DNA of 64,000 bases from assembly GCA_026421245.1 (NCBI GenBank), contig JAPKDJ010000003.1, positions 62,001 through 126,000 on the forward strand, given 5' to 3'. This document shows, in pieces, positions 44,692 to 56,803 of this stretch; within the stretch, counting starts at the first letter, position 1; the number at the start of each line of letters is the position of its first letter. The notes under the pieces were generated by a model. The model was given only the letters and a program-made list of their open reading frames with translations, ran no database searches and was not told the origin of the DNA. The position numbers were made by a program, and so were the translations under genes. The DNA is from Akkermansiaceae bacterium (GTDB lineage Bacteria; Verrucomicrobiota; Verrucomicrobiia; Verrucomicrobiales; Akkermansiaceae).

Positions 44692-47328
44692 TTATTCCTC
44701 CGCGCCCGATCCGGCTTCGTCGTTCTCGCCACCGTCCTCTGAATCTTCGTCCGATTCATCGTCTGGCATGACACGGGCCACAGCTTGAAGCTTCTCTCCT
44801 TCGTTCAGAGTCACCAGCTTCACCCCTTGGGCATTCCGACCAGTCTCGCGGACATCGGAAACCCGAATTCGGATACTTTGCCCTCCATCGGTCATGAGCA
44901 TGAGTTCGTCGGACTCTTCAACCGAAAGACTACCGACCACGGGGCCGGTTTTTTCGGTGCACTTCATAGTGAGCATTCCGATCCCACCCCGGTTTTTGGC
45001 CATATAGTCTCCAAATGGAGTCCTCTTGCCGAGGCCGTTCTCAGATGCCACCAGCAAGCGGGCGTCTTCGCTGACCACAGATAGGCCGACAACAAAGTCC
45101 CCTTCCCTCGGCCTAATCCCACGAACGCCTGCCGAGTTTCGGCCCATCGTGCGCGCCTGATCTTCGTTGAAGCGACAGCTCATCCCCCGATGGGTCACCA
45201 GCATGACATCATTTTTACCGGAGGTAAGACGCACTCCGATGAGTTCGTTTCCTTCATCCAGCTTAATGGCAATCGTTCCGGCTTTACGGTAGTTTTTGAA
45301 GTCAAAGAGGCTCGTCTTTTTGACCTTCCCCGAGCGGGTGGCAAAGAAGACATTCCCGGCATCTTCCCGGAAGGTGATGTCGTCTCCTGACTCTTCGTCC
45401 GTGGTGTATTCAAGACGAAGGACCGCTGCGATATTCTCCTCGGGCTGAAGATCGAGAACATTTTTAATGCTACGACCTTTCGAAGCACGGGAGCCTTCCG
45501 GCAAGCCGAAAACACGTTCGACGTAAACTCGACCGGTGTTGGTGAAGAACATCAGGTAATCGTGCGCTTGGGCCGTGAAGAGATGTTCGACGAAGTCGTT
45601 CTCCTCCTCATCGGAGGAATTGCGGGTTTCCATCCCACGGACTCCCTTTCCTCCGCGCGCTTGCACGCGATACTCACTGGCAGCGGTGCGCTTGATGTAA
45701 CCCCGATTGCTCAGAGTCACGATCATGCCGTCGTTCGAAATGAGATCCTCGATGGCAATCTCTCCCTCGTCAGGAAGGATGGGACAACGTCGCGGCGTGG
45801 CATGCTTTTCCTTAATCTCAAGAAGCTCTTCCTTGATGATGGCGAGGACACGCTCCTCCCGAGCGAGAATATCGAGAAGGTCTTTAATATCCTCAATGAT
45901 GGCATCGTACTCCGCCTTGATCTTGTCCTGCTCCATCGCAGTGAGCTGATAGAGACGGAGCTCAAGAATCGCGTTCACCTGGCGGTCGGTGAAGATGTAT
46001 TTGTCACCTTGGATACTCGGTTGGCTTCGAATCAGAACACCTAGGGCCTGGGCCACCGGAAGATCAAAGTGATAGGCCTTGAGTTTCTGACGCGCCTCAT
46101 CGCGGTTCTTGGAGTCGCGAATCATCCTGATGAAGTCATCAAGGTTCCCCAGCGCGAGGAGAAAAGCTTCGAGGTTTTCCGCACGTTCTTCAGCTTTACG
46201 AAGAAGATAGCGGGTTCGGCGGATGATGACCTCACGACGATGCTCAATAAAGGCATCAAGCGCATCGAGCACACCAAGCTGCTTTGGACGGCGCTCGTGA
46301 ATTGCGAGCATATTGACGCCGAAAGACGTCTCCATCGCAGTGAGTTTGAAGAGCTGATTCACGACGACCTGTGGACGGGCGTCACGCTTCAGAGTGATTT
46401 CGATACAGGTATCATCGGCGGAAAGATCCCGCATTCCCGAGATGTCGACGAGGACTTTTTCACGAACGAGTTCGGCAATCCGGATCTGCAAAGTCGCACG
46501 ATTCACTCCGTGGGGAACCTGGCGAATCATGATCTGAGAAGCACCGGTCTTGCTTTCGGTGACTTCCATCACTCCGCGCATCTTGATGCTGCCACGGCCG
46601 GTCCGGAAGTAGTTGTCGATTCCCTTGTAGCCACGAATCTCACAAGCCGAAGCGAAGTCCGGGCCTTTGATATATTCCTTGATCCCGTCGACCGTAATGT
46701 AGGGGTTGTCGATCCGGGCACAGACGCCATCGATCACCTCGCCCATGTTGTGAGCAGGGATGTTGGTAGCCATACCCACCGCGATACCGGTGCCACCGTT
46801 CACAAGAAGATTCGGAATCGCCGCCGGAAGCACGACTGGCTCCGTACTGTTTTCGTCGTAAGTGGTCTGATGATCGACGGTTTGTTTTTCAAGATCCATC
46901 ATCATCGCCGAGCCCATATGAGTGAGACGGGCCTCGGTGTATCGCATCGCCGCCGGAGCGTCGCCTTCCACCGAACCGAAATTACCCTGACCATTGACGA
47001 GCGTTTCGCGCATCGTCCAAGGTTGGGCCATATTCACAAGAGTCGGATAAATCGCGCCGTCACCGTGGGGGTGATACTTACCCATGGTTTCACCAACAAT
47101 ACGGGCACACTTGAGGTGGGCCTTCGATGCCGACAAGGAAAGGTCGTGGTGCATCGCATAAAGCAGGCGGCGTTGGGAGGGCTTCAAGCCATCGCGGGCA
47201 TCGGGCAGGGCCCGGGAAATGATGACGGACATCGAGTAGTCCAGGAAGGACTTCGACATCTCGTCGGCGACATTGATCGTTTCGATATAGTCGCGTGGCT
47301 CGTTGGGTTCTGTAGTGTCGTCAGACAT
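44692..47328 (-). CDS. gyrA: DNA gyrase subunit A
   Basis: 878 residues, matching E. coli length (875). GyrA breaks and rejoins DNA in the A2B2 gyrase. The active-site Tyr130 lies in MRYTEARL. The quinolone region reads HPHGDGAIYPTLVNM: Gly91 replaces E. coli Ser83 and Pro95 replaces Asp87. C-terminal beta-pinwheel blades contain RGYIKRTAASEYRVQARGGK and GVRGM, the GyrA-box region (ARGGKGV), supporting gyrase rather than topoisomerase IV. The acidic tail (DDESDEDSEDGGEND) is like that of E. coli GyrA. It follows gyrB by 19 nt in one operon with a good terminator. Confidence 0.97.
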   Translation of the reverse strand: MSDDTTEPNEPRDYIETINVADEMSKSFLDYSMSVIISRALPDARDGLKPSQRRLLYAMHHDLSLSASKAHLKCARIVGETMGKYHPHGDGAIYPTLVNMAQPWTMRETLVNGQGNFGSVEGDAPAAMRYTEARLTHMGSAMMMDLEKQTVDHQTTYDENSTEPVVLPAAIPNLLVNGGTGIAVGMATNIPAHNMGEVIDGVCARIDNPYITVDGIKEYIKGPDFASACEIRGYKGIDNYFRTGRGSIKMRGVMEVTESKTGASQIMIRQVPHGVNRATLQIRIAELVREKVLVDISGMRDLSADDTCIEITLKRDARPQVVVNQLFKLTAMETSFGVNMLAIHERRPKQLGVLDALDAFIEHRREVIIRRTRYLLRKAEERAENLEAFLLALGNLDDFIRMIRDSKNRDEARQKLKAYHFDLPVAQALGVLIRSQPSIQGDKYIFTDRQVNAILELRLYQLTAMEQDKIKAEYDAIIEDIKDLLDILAREERVLAIIKEELLEIKEKHATPRRCPILPDEGEIAIEDLISNDGMIVTLSNRGYIKRTAASEYRVQARGGKGVRGMETRNSSDEEENDFVEHLFTAQAHDYLMFFTNTGRVYVERVFGLPEGSRASKGRSIKNVLDLQPEENIAAVLRLEYTTDEESGDDITFREDAGNVFFATRSGKVKKTSLFDFKNYRKAGTIAIKLDEGNELIGVRLTSGKNDVMLVTHRGMSCRFNEDQARTMGRNSAGVRGIRPREGDFVVGLSVVSEDARLLVASENGLGKRTPFGDYMAKNRGGIGMLTMKCTEKTGPVVGSLSVEESDELMLMTDGGQSIRIRVSDVRETGRNAQGVKLVTLNEGEKLQAVARVMPDDESDEDSEDGGENDEAGSGAEE

Positions 47329-47347
47329 AGAAAATTAGTAGGTTCGA

Positions 47348-49957
<2,610 letters not shown>

Positions 49958-49996
49958 TTAAGGATTTTTTTTAACCCTCTTTGAAAGGGTGAGCCA

Positions 49997-50292
49997 CTAG
50001 GCACTGAAGCGGTGATTGAACCAGTAGGCCACGGCTAAAACGATTGCCAAAACCACCAGTCCAGCAATCAACATTTTGGCTGCCGCCGCCACCCGGCCGC
50101 ACTGATGACTCGTAGCGGAACCGAATCTCCACTCTACGGGAAACGTTACGATGAGGCGCGGTGATTGTTCTGCCCACATGAAGGACACGGACCTGTGATC
50201 CCGGCAAGTGAGTGATCAACAGGCAAGGAAATCCGGCAAGGATCGTACGAGAAACTAATGACGTTATCGGCGCTGCCTCCTTGCTCCGACAT
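49997..50292 (-). pseudogene. Frameshifted zinc-ribbon and membrane-anchor gene
   Basis: Three frames are needed. From the ATG at 50292: MSEQGGSADNVISF then SLAGITGPCPSCGQN, a zinc-ribbon-like half-site common in PVC small proteins (LAG-x-TGPCP-x-CG). The frame then ends; the next piece in another frame reads TITAPHRNVSRRVE and RFRYESSVRPGGGGSQ. The last in a third frame is a membrane helix (AAKMLIAGLVVLAIVLAVAY) and WFNHRFSA, ending at 49997. Joined, they give about 95 residues: a Cys-pair domain, a basic linker and a C-terminal anchor. Two shifts suggest real decay rather than one sequencing error. Confidence 0.55.
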
Positions 50293-50339
50293 GATCGGGC
50301 AAGTTTACCAAGCACCCCATAAGGCCAATACCGGGATTT

Positions 50340-51395
50340 CTAGATTTGCAGTAACTCACACTGCCAATTCAGCAGAATGTCTCGCGGCTCGGCCCCGATC
50401 GCCACCACCTGCTCCATCACAGCCCGCGAGGCGATGATCGAGGGATCAATGCCAAGCTCCTCGCCAACTCGATTTCTTTTCTCTAACCCCTCTTTAAGTC
50501 GCGCCTCAAAAGCCCCGTCATTTCGCCTACGCTCTCGCTTGGGTCGACTCGGCCATTTAACCTCTGGAATTTCTCTGGAAAACTCAATCGCCCGTTCCAA
50601 GCGCTGAAGCCGATCTCTTCGTAGCTTGGGGGGGAATTCAATCCGCTTTCCTTCAACCAGATCCAGAGCCCAGGCAATCAACTGCTTGTTAGTTGCCACC
50701 ATAAAGCTAGGGCGATTCCATGCCGCCGCCTCCTGATCCCGCCACTCCCATAAAGATTTCAAAAACCTCAATCCATCCGGCTTGAGACTCCCGCTTCCGC
50801 CAATACGCCAGGATTCCTTTTCCTGCGACTCGCGAGCCACCACCCGGTCTTGCGCTGCCTGACAAGATTCCAGAAACCATTCATAGCGTCCGAGACCCCG
50901 GAGCTTGGTCTCAACCGCATCTGCGAGGGGCAAAAGATAGCGGACATCATTGCGAGCATACTCCAACATCGTGGGACTAAGCGGTCGCTTTCCCCAGTCC
51001 GCTTTTTGCGAGCTCTTTGAAAGCTCAACATCGAAATACTGTTCAACCAAGCTAGCATAACCAAACCTCTCATGGCCGAGGAGTTGCGCCGCGATTTGCG
51101 TGTCGTAAAGGAGAGGAGGAACCATCTGCCATTCTCGAAGCATTAGCGACATGTCGTAGTCCGCTCCATGCATCCAAATCTTCGCGCTCTTCAACCATTC
51201 GACCAAAGGCTCCAGCGACTGCCCATCAAGCGGATCAATCAATTCAACTTCATCCCCATAACAAACCTGAACAAGGCAGATTCTCTCGGAATGGCGATAC
51301 AAGCTATCAGCCTCCAGATCCAATCCAACTGACCCTGGAGCGGACGGCAACGATTTCACCAGCGGTTTTACCTGTGTATACTGATCTGAGGACAT
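50340..51395 (-). CDS. rnd: Ribonuclease D
   Basis: 351 residues. It trims tRNA 3' ends from the 3' side. DEDDy exonuclease motifs are present: Exo I LDLEADSLY (Asp26, Glu28), Exo II MHGADYDMSLM and Exo III YARNDVRYL (Tyr and Asp). The HRDC domain follows (LKPDGLRFLKSLWEWRDQEA, VATNKQLIAWALDL). The C-terminal ~90 residues are basic and helical. A terminator of the protease gene lies just upstream, so rnd has its own promoter. Confidence 0.94.
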   Translation of the reverse strand: MSSDQYTQVKPLVKSLPSAPGSVGLDLEADSLYRHSERICLVQVCYGDEVELIDPLDGQSLEPLVEWLKSAKIWMHGADYDMSLMLREWQMVPPLLYDTQIAAQLLGHERFGYASLVEQYFDVELSKSSQKADWGKRPLSPTMLEYARNDVRYLLPLADAVETKLRGLGRYEWFLESCQAAQDRVVARESQEKESWRIGGSGSLKPDGLRFLKSLWEWRDQEAAAWNRPSFMVATNKQLIAWALDLVEGKRIEFPPKLRRDRLQRLERAIEFSREIPEVKWPSRPKRERRRNDGAFEARLKEGLEKRNRVGEELGIDPSIIASRAVMEQVVAIGAEPRDILLNWQCELLQI

Positions 51396-51399
51396 AAAT

Positions 51400-51432
51400 A
51401 AAAAAGGAACAGGGACACGCCCCTGTTCCTTT
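51400..51432 (-). terminator. Intrinsic terminator of the protease gene
   Basis: Arms AAAGGAACAGGG and CCCTGTTCCTTT with a 5-nt loop; on the minus strand TTTTTTATTT follows. It lies about 50 nt past the protease stop and directly before rnd. Confidence 0.88.
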
Positions 51433-51483
51433 GAAGTTTAGGAAAGCAGTGGTTTAATCAAGCTTTCGTGGTCAATTATTGCA

Positions 51484-54400
51484 CTACTTGGTGCGGGCAA
51501 GCACTCGATAAAAGAGATTGCCACGACCCGCACCGCTGATGACCGGAATCCGATAAATCTCAACATCGCCTTCAGATCGGGTCAGCGTCGCCAACTCAGC
51601 ATCGACCCAGTTGTTTAGATCCGATGATTGCTGGGGAACATATCTCAAATCTGTTCGGGAGCTATCTATCCCGTATTCGATATAGCTCCTGTCCCCGGAG
51701 GTCACCAACTTTGGAAGATACTTCGGGATATCAGCAACGATCAGGCTACCACCAAAAGCATATTCATGGTGGTTGGAATATCCGTCTCCATCCGCATCAG
51801 CGTCCGGATTCGGATCAAAGCCTGCACCATATTGCGAGGTGAAGTTGCCGAAGTTGTCCGCGGGGACATACTTGACATCATCCAAAAGGATACCGTCGAT
51901 CAATTGATTAAAAATCGACCGGGCCTCCGAACCACGAAAGTCCTTTCTGAATCTCAGTTGGACGCGGTGGCGACCTTCACCCACTTCCAAGGATTCGATC
52001 ACAGGGTTAAGCGGTGTAACGCCAACGCCAGAACCAGTTCGGCTCTCTAATACAACCCCATCGACCAGGAATTCAAAAATATCTCCTGCCTCGGCAAAGT
52101 TAAAGGCTCTGAAGCTGAAGGTTCCAGGACCGTCAAGCCAACCCGACATCGACACCGTTTGGCCATTCCCGATTGTCGAAGATCTCAGCATCTCACGAGT
52201 TCCATCTGGCGAAGGGCTACCGATTGGAAACTCATAGGGAAGGAATGAAGTGCGGCTGTCGATCTCAAAGTCAAAGCCCTCGATATTTCCAGCTCGGACG
52301 AGACTCTCTCGATACTTGTCGAACTCAATCAACTCTACATTATCAACCAAACCACGGTCCTCTCCAACGGTTTCGCTCTCATTCTTCGAATAGATCCAGC
52401 GAACATTATTCGAAGCCTTGGGAAGCACCACAGCAGTTCGGCCCCATTCTCTTTGCCCACTAAGGAAGGCATCCCAAGTCTGGGGAACGTCTCCGCCCTG
52501 GTTAAACCACAGGCGATCACCACCCTCTTCAGATGCTGATTTCCAGTCGAACACGAGAACACCCGCGCCAAGATCATCAAAGCCAAAGATTGACAGTTCA
52601 TTGTCGCCCAAGTTAATCGCACTTCTCGCGGCACTTGGATCTTCCAAACCCGGAAGATCGTTTGTGTCGGTAAGCTCAAAATCCCAAGGAGCGTCACCGC
52701 CAAAGACAGCTGGAATGCCAGGAAGACCAACCGCATCACCAAGGGCCACCGAAGTTGGACTGACAACGAAGGTAAGCCTAAATTCCTTCCCCTCACCCAA
52801 CTCATCAAAGAGGATGACTGGCACAGTGTAGAGACCAGGAGTGGTGGCAGTCCCAAAAATGGTGCTCGTAACAGGATCAAAAACAACGCCGGGGGGAAGA
52901 TCTCCAACAGTCACAACAGTCGCTCCAGAACTTTCAAGTTTGTAGGTAAACGGCGCTCCCTGATCAATACTGATTAGGGGGGCACTTGTCAAAATTGGGT
53001 TTTGTGACACCGGAGCACCTGGATCAACGGAACCGTTGATGACGAGGGTCGCATTGTTAATAACAGCCGCATTGCCAGTCGTGTTATCAGTAATTCTGAC
53101 CACCCAGGTTCCTGCGGATCCCTCACCCCAATTCCGAACGGTTGAAAAGGTCCACCGGCGAATACTTTGCTCCTCATTATCTGGATTCTCTTCCTGAAGA
53201 GTGCTTTGGGTTCCATTCGGGGAAATCAGAACAATATTCAAATCAGATCGACTGTCGGTAATGACTGTCGCGTTCAACTCGACATGCTCGACCCGAAGAT
53301 TGGGCAAGGGAACTGTGTTACCATCTACATCCACCTCTTCAGTCATATCAAAACCGACCAAAAGTGAACCGCCTGTATTATCAGGAATCAATCCACTTAT
53401 GGCATTGGGGTCAAAATCGTCATTGGCAAAGAACTGTGATTGCAGATGGCGCTCGGCAGGCCCTAAAACCTTACCCGAAGCAAGACCTGCCTGGAAAGCA
53501 GCTTGAACTGCGGCTCCGGCATCAACCAAGCCAGCTCCGTAGCTATGATTGAAATCAATTCCTGCAGCATTGGTGATCCACTCACCATCTTCACTCTGAT
53601 CTGTTTTCCGGGCTGTTCTAATCAAAATATCTTGAACATCGCGCCATGTGAGATCGGGATTTTCCTCGAGCATAAGAGCCACGACACCTGAAACGAGAGC
53701 CGCCGAAGCCGAGGTTCCTCCAAACGCGGTATCATACTCGGTGGTTCGGATAGGAAGATCATCATCATCCACTCCAAGCTCAAAAGAAGTCGTAATTATC
53801 TGCTGAGCTCCTCCATCGGAGGGAGCAACTACAACGATGTTGGCACCAGGCTCCGAGTAGGCGGCGATTCGACCTGAATCATCCACTGATCCTACTGCGA
53901 TGGTATACTTGGAATTCGCGTAGCCATCATAGTTTGAATTATCACCGATCTCTCCACCATCTCCCGCCGCCCAAACATAGACAACACCCAATCCACCTCT
54001 CCCTGTCTCGGCACCCGCCTGAAGAGCACCCAATGTTTGAATGCCTGGCCCTTCCAAATCGAGAGTGGTATCATCAGGTCCCCAACTGTTGTTGTAGACA
54101 TCGATCACATCATTCATGAAGCTCAATGCTGTCGCCTCGTCAGCGTCGTCCACCAGATCACCGAGAAGTCGGATTCCTGAAAGGTCCACCCTGGGAGCCA
54201 CACCGGAAATACCCTCTTCGTTATTGAAAGAAGCACCGATCAGTCCAGCAACGTTGGTTCCATGGGTGGCCGTATCATCGAGGGTCGCAGGATCATCCGG
54301 ATCTCCATCCAAGAGGTTGAGGTGAGGTCCAACTGCATTTGCCGCTAGATCCAAGTGATCGGTTGAAAAACCATCATCAACAACCGCAACGGTAACTCCG

Positions 54401-55092
54401 TTACCAGTCGCGCGGTCCAATGCCGCCTCAAGATTAATATCGATGCCCGGCGTCCCTCCATTGGCACCCACATTGTTAAGATACCATTGATAAATCCCGT
54501 CAGGACGGGCGTCGACTCCCTCGTTACTGTAAAACGGGTCAGTCGGAATCGCTCTCTTGAAACGCTTGCGCGCAAACAATGGCTCGGCGGTTACGATCTC
54601 CGGGTCGGAGAGAACATTTGTTAATTGGGCAAGAACCCTTCCCGCGGACTCTTCCTCGCAAAGAGCAATATTGGAACCGGCTCTCGCCCGTTGGATTGAT
54701 TTCATTCCACAACGCTCCTTGACTGCATCGAGATCAGCATCTTCAGACAGCGTCACAAGGTAACGGTTTCGCAAGACCCGACGGGCGTTGGGGTTCCTCT
54801 CCTGCCCCACTGGATAAAACACGAGATACTTTTCCTGATCAGGCTGGGATGCCTGATGAATGATGGCAGACATTGATCCGGCTGCAACCGGCTCAATTTT
54901 AAGACGTCCACTTTCATCCATGAAACAGATTTCGTAAGTGCAGAGAGACAAGTCAGAGGGCTTGCCATTCTGGGTGAATTGATGACTCCCAGATGTCGGA
55001 GCAGGAATGCTCACCAGACTTGAAGCGGTCTGACTAAAGACAGAGCCTGTGAGAGCTATAAGAGAGAGGAGAGTTTTTGAAGAATTTTTCAT
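51484..55092 (-). CDS. Secreted kexin-like subtilase with P domain
   Basis: 1202 residues with a signal peptide (MKNSSKTLLSLIALTGSVFS). A propeptide runs to about residue 180. The S8 domain (~200-500) has Asp239 (AVVDDGFSTDH), His277 (ATHGTNVAG) and Ser461 (GGTSASAA). Several stretches are of the kexin/furin type: NNSWGP, DGYANSKYTIAVGSVDD and LTWRDVQDIL. The oxyanion-hole Asn of furin is Asp378 here (WAAGDGG), as in mammalian PC2. A P domain follows (~550-690), then a cadherin-like Ig fold (~700-790), a beta region and a C-terminal module (DADGDGYSNHHEYAFGG ... LRYVPQQSSDLNNWVD). It probably processes or degrades secreted proteins. A companion secreted protein is encoded 51 nt upstream. Confidence 0.9.
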   Translation of the reverse strand: MKNSSKTLLSLIALTGSVFSQTASSLVSIPAPTSGSHQFTQNGKPSDLSLCTYEICFMDESGRLKIEPVAAGSMSAIIHQASQPDQEKYLVFYPVGQERNPNARRVLRNRYLVTLSEDADLDAVKERCGMKSIQRARAGSNIALCEEESAGRVLAQLTNVLSDPEIVTAEPLFARKRFKRAIPTDPFYSNEGVDARPDGIYQWYLNNVGANGGTPGIDINLEAALDRATGNGVTVAVVDDGFSTDHLDLAANAVGPHLNLLDGDPDDPATLDDTATHGTNVAGLIGASFNNEEGISGVAPRVDLSGIRLLGDLVDDADEATALSFMNDVIDVYNNSWGPDDTTLDLEGPGIQTLGALQAGAETGRGGLGVVYVWAAGDGGEIGDNSNYDGYANSKYTIAVGSVDDSGRIAAYSEPGANIVVVAPSDGGAQQIITTSFELGVDDDDLPIRTTEYDTAFGGTSASAALVSGVVALMLEENPDLTWRDVQDILIRTARKTDQSEDGEWITNAAGIDFNHSYGAGLVDAGAAVQAAFQAGLASGKVLGPAERHLQSQFFANDDFDPNAISGLIPDNTGGSLLVGFDMTEEVDVDGNTVPLPNLRVEHVELNATVITDSRSDLNIVLISPNGTQSTLQEENPDNEEQSIRRWTFSTVRNWGEGSAGTWVVRITDNTTGNAAVINNATLVINGSVDPGAPVSQNPILTSAPLISIDQGAPFTYKLESSGATVVTVGDLPPGVVFDPVTSTIFGTATTPGLYTVPVILFDELGEGKEFRLTFVVSPTSVALGDAVGLPGIPAVFGGDAPWDFELTDTNDLPGLEDPSAARSAINLGDNELSIFGFDDLGAGVLVFDWKSASEEGGDRLWFNQGGDVPQTWDAFLSGQREWGRTAVVLPKASNNVRWIYSKNESETVGEDRGLVDNVELIEFDKYRESLVRAGNIEGFDFEIDSRTSFLPYEFPIGSPSPDGTREMLRSSTIGNGQTVSMSGWLDGPGTFSFRAFNFAEAGDIFEFLVDGVVLESRTGSGVGVTPLNPVIESLEVGEGRHRVQLRFRKDFRGSEARSIFNQLIDGILLDDVKYVPADNFGNFTSQYGAGFDPNPDADADGDGYSNHHEYAFGGSLIVADIPKYLPKLVTSGDRSYIEYGIDSSRTDLRYVPQQSSDLNNWVDAELATLTRSEGDVEIYRIPVISGAGRGNLFYRVLARTK

Positions 55093-55143
55093 AACAGAAC
55101 CGAGGAAATAGGTGGTGCGTGGAAAGATAAAGTAAGCGGACTT

Positions 55144-56646
55144 CTAGTTTTGCTCAAACTGCACGCGAAGGAAACATGGGTTGATCGTCGCAGGACGACG
55201 GCTGAGAACACTGAGTAGCTCTTCATTGTCGAAGACGATAAACCAATTCGGATCTCCCTGCTCAATCGTGGTCCATGTTTCCAAGTCTATGGAATATTGA
55301 ACCTGATAGGTCAAACGAGACCCGACACCGGGGCGTTTGGGAACATCCAGAATGCACTGACTGGTGAATGCATCCAGGAACGGAGTGGGGTTGGGGACAG
55401 ACGCAGGATCCAAGATTTCCGTTTGAAACCCGAATTCCTCAAGATTGGTATATCCATCACCGTCGTAATCGGCACCAGGATCAAGGAGTAGCTCACTGGT
55501 TCCGACAGGGAAACTTACCCTCTTAAAGCCTTCGTAGGTATCAATTAGATCGATGTCCCATTGAAAGATCCGACTGGAAACGTCAACGCTATTCCCCGAG
55601 GGGAGATTACGACGAAACTCAATTTCCACTCTGTACTGGAGGTTTGGCTCGAAGAAATCCGGTCCAAGTTCATATCCAGATGGGATCCCAAGAGTACTAC
55701 TTCCGATCAGCTGGGGGAAATGGGGATTTCCCGGAACAGGATCCGGAATAGGCGGGAACCGAATCCGGTCGGAATCCCGCTCTCTCACTGAGAAAAACAT
55801 ACGGTCACCTGCCACAAACGTTTGCGCGTTGAATCCCACCCACGAGAAATCAAAAAGGATACGGGGATCAAACTCCATGACACCATCGTGCCAACGGTCA
55901 TCATTTGTGAGACGAAAATCATTTCCCACATCAATTCCGCCACTCTCGACATCGCGCCCGCCCGGTCCGGCCACCGCTTCCACCATCTCGCGATGGGTAG
56001 AGTTGACGTAGAAATTTCGTCGATCGACTTCATCGGATCCCAAAACTGGAAATGAGAAGGTGTAGATTCCGGGAACGATCTCATCACGATGTTTCTCCAG
56101 TCCGAGTGCTCCAGCGTCGTAGGGGCGGGTGGAATCGTAAGTCGTCACCTCGTAACCCACGCCGTTGATCGGGTCGTTCACAAGGTCATAGAACGCAACC
56201 ACACTGGTATCGATCCAATTGAAGCCTCCGAGTGGACGGGGCAGACTGGAAGGCGGACCCGCAGAGAGTTCAACCAATCCAGTTTGGAAAGGCTCAACCT
56301 GGCGGGCAGGAATTGGCTGGGTAGTCGAAAGGTAGAAACCAACATCACGGACCCCATCACCGTCCAGATCTCCTTGGGTGATCAAGCCAGTCGTTCCACT
56401 CTGACAGGGAGGAATGGTTGAGGGCCCTGTGAAGATAGGGCTAAAGTTGGCCCAACAGGGGAGAAAGGCAATTGACCCGTCCGTCAATCTGAGACTCCAG
56501 GATCCACCCAGATATTCAGACTCATTAGGACCAGTCATCTTGAAGTTTTTTGCGTCCTCAAAAAATAGTGTGGCCTGCCCGTGGGCCAAACTTGCGGAAA
56601 GAGAAAAGGCGCCCACTAAGGCGGCGGTCGATCTTGCGATGTTCAT
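55144..56646 (-). CDS. Secreted protein with Ca-binding and C-terminal tail, protease companion
   Basis: 500 residues from the ATG at 56646, which starts a signal peptide (MNIARSTAALVGAFSLSASLAHG, given in parts: positively charged start then Ala/Leu core). The mature part is beta-rich with no known enzymatic motif; TQGDLDGDGVRDVGFYL (~residues 90-105) is a single Ca-binding FG-GAP-like loop. Near the end DYDGDGYTNLEEFGF is a second Ca loop, followed by the tail YQVQYSIDLETWTTIE. The tail resembles those of the protease and LamG proteins. It is 51 nt upstream of the kexin-like protease gene, so it may be its substrate or partner. Confidence 0.75.
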   Translation of the reverse strand: MNIARSTAALVGAFSLSASLAHGQATLFFEDAKNFKMTGPNESEYLGGSWSLRLTDGSIAFLPCWANFSPIFTGPSTIPPCQSGTTGLITQGDLDGDGVRDVGFYLSTTQPIPARQVEPFQTGLVELSAGPPSSLPRPLGGFNWIDTSVVAFYDLVNDPINGVGYEVTTYDSTRPYDAGALGLEKHRDEIVPGIYTFSFPVLGSDEVDRRNFYVNSTHREMVEAVAGPGGRDVESGGIDVGNDFRLTNDDRWHDGVMEFDPRILFDFSWVGFNAQTFVAGDRMFFSVRERDSDRIRFPPIPDPVPGNPHFPQLIGSSTLGIPSGYELGPDFFEPNLQYRVEIEFRRNLPSGNSVDVSSRIFQWDIDLIDTYEGFKRVSFPVGTSELLLDPGADYDGDGYTNLEEFGFQTEILDPASVPNPTPFLDAFTSQCILDVPKRPGVGSRLTYQVQYSIDLETWTTIEQGDPNWFIVFDNEELLSVLSRRPATINPCFLRVQFEQN

Positions 56647-56803
56647 GTGCGAAGGTGTTTGCAAAGCATTTACATGGTATTCTCACCCCAATCAAATGGA
56701 AAAGTCAGATTTTCCGGACTTTAGGTCCGAAAAAATGAGATGAGCGTATGTGTTTGCGTCTCGGGAGACTAACTGCTCGGAAACAAATTCGACAAGCGCA
56801 AAA

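Noticed and set aside
49960-49990. Hairpin with T-run upstream of gyrB as terminator
   Set aside because: The T-run precedes the hairpin on the plus strand and becomes an A-run on the minus strand, so it fits neither direction.
49971-50315. 114-residue frame as an intact gene
   Set aside because: The zinc-ribbon and membrane helix are in other frames, so this frame is only the middle part of a broken gene.
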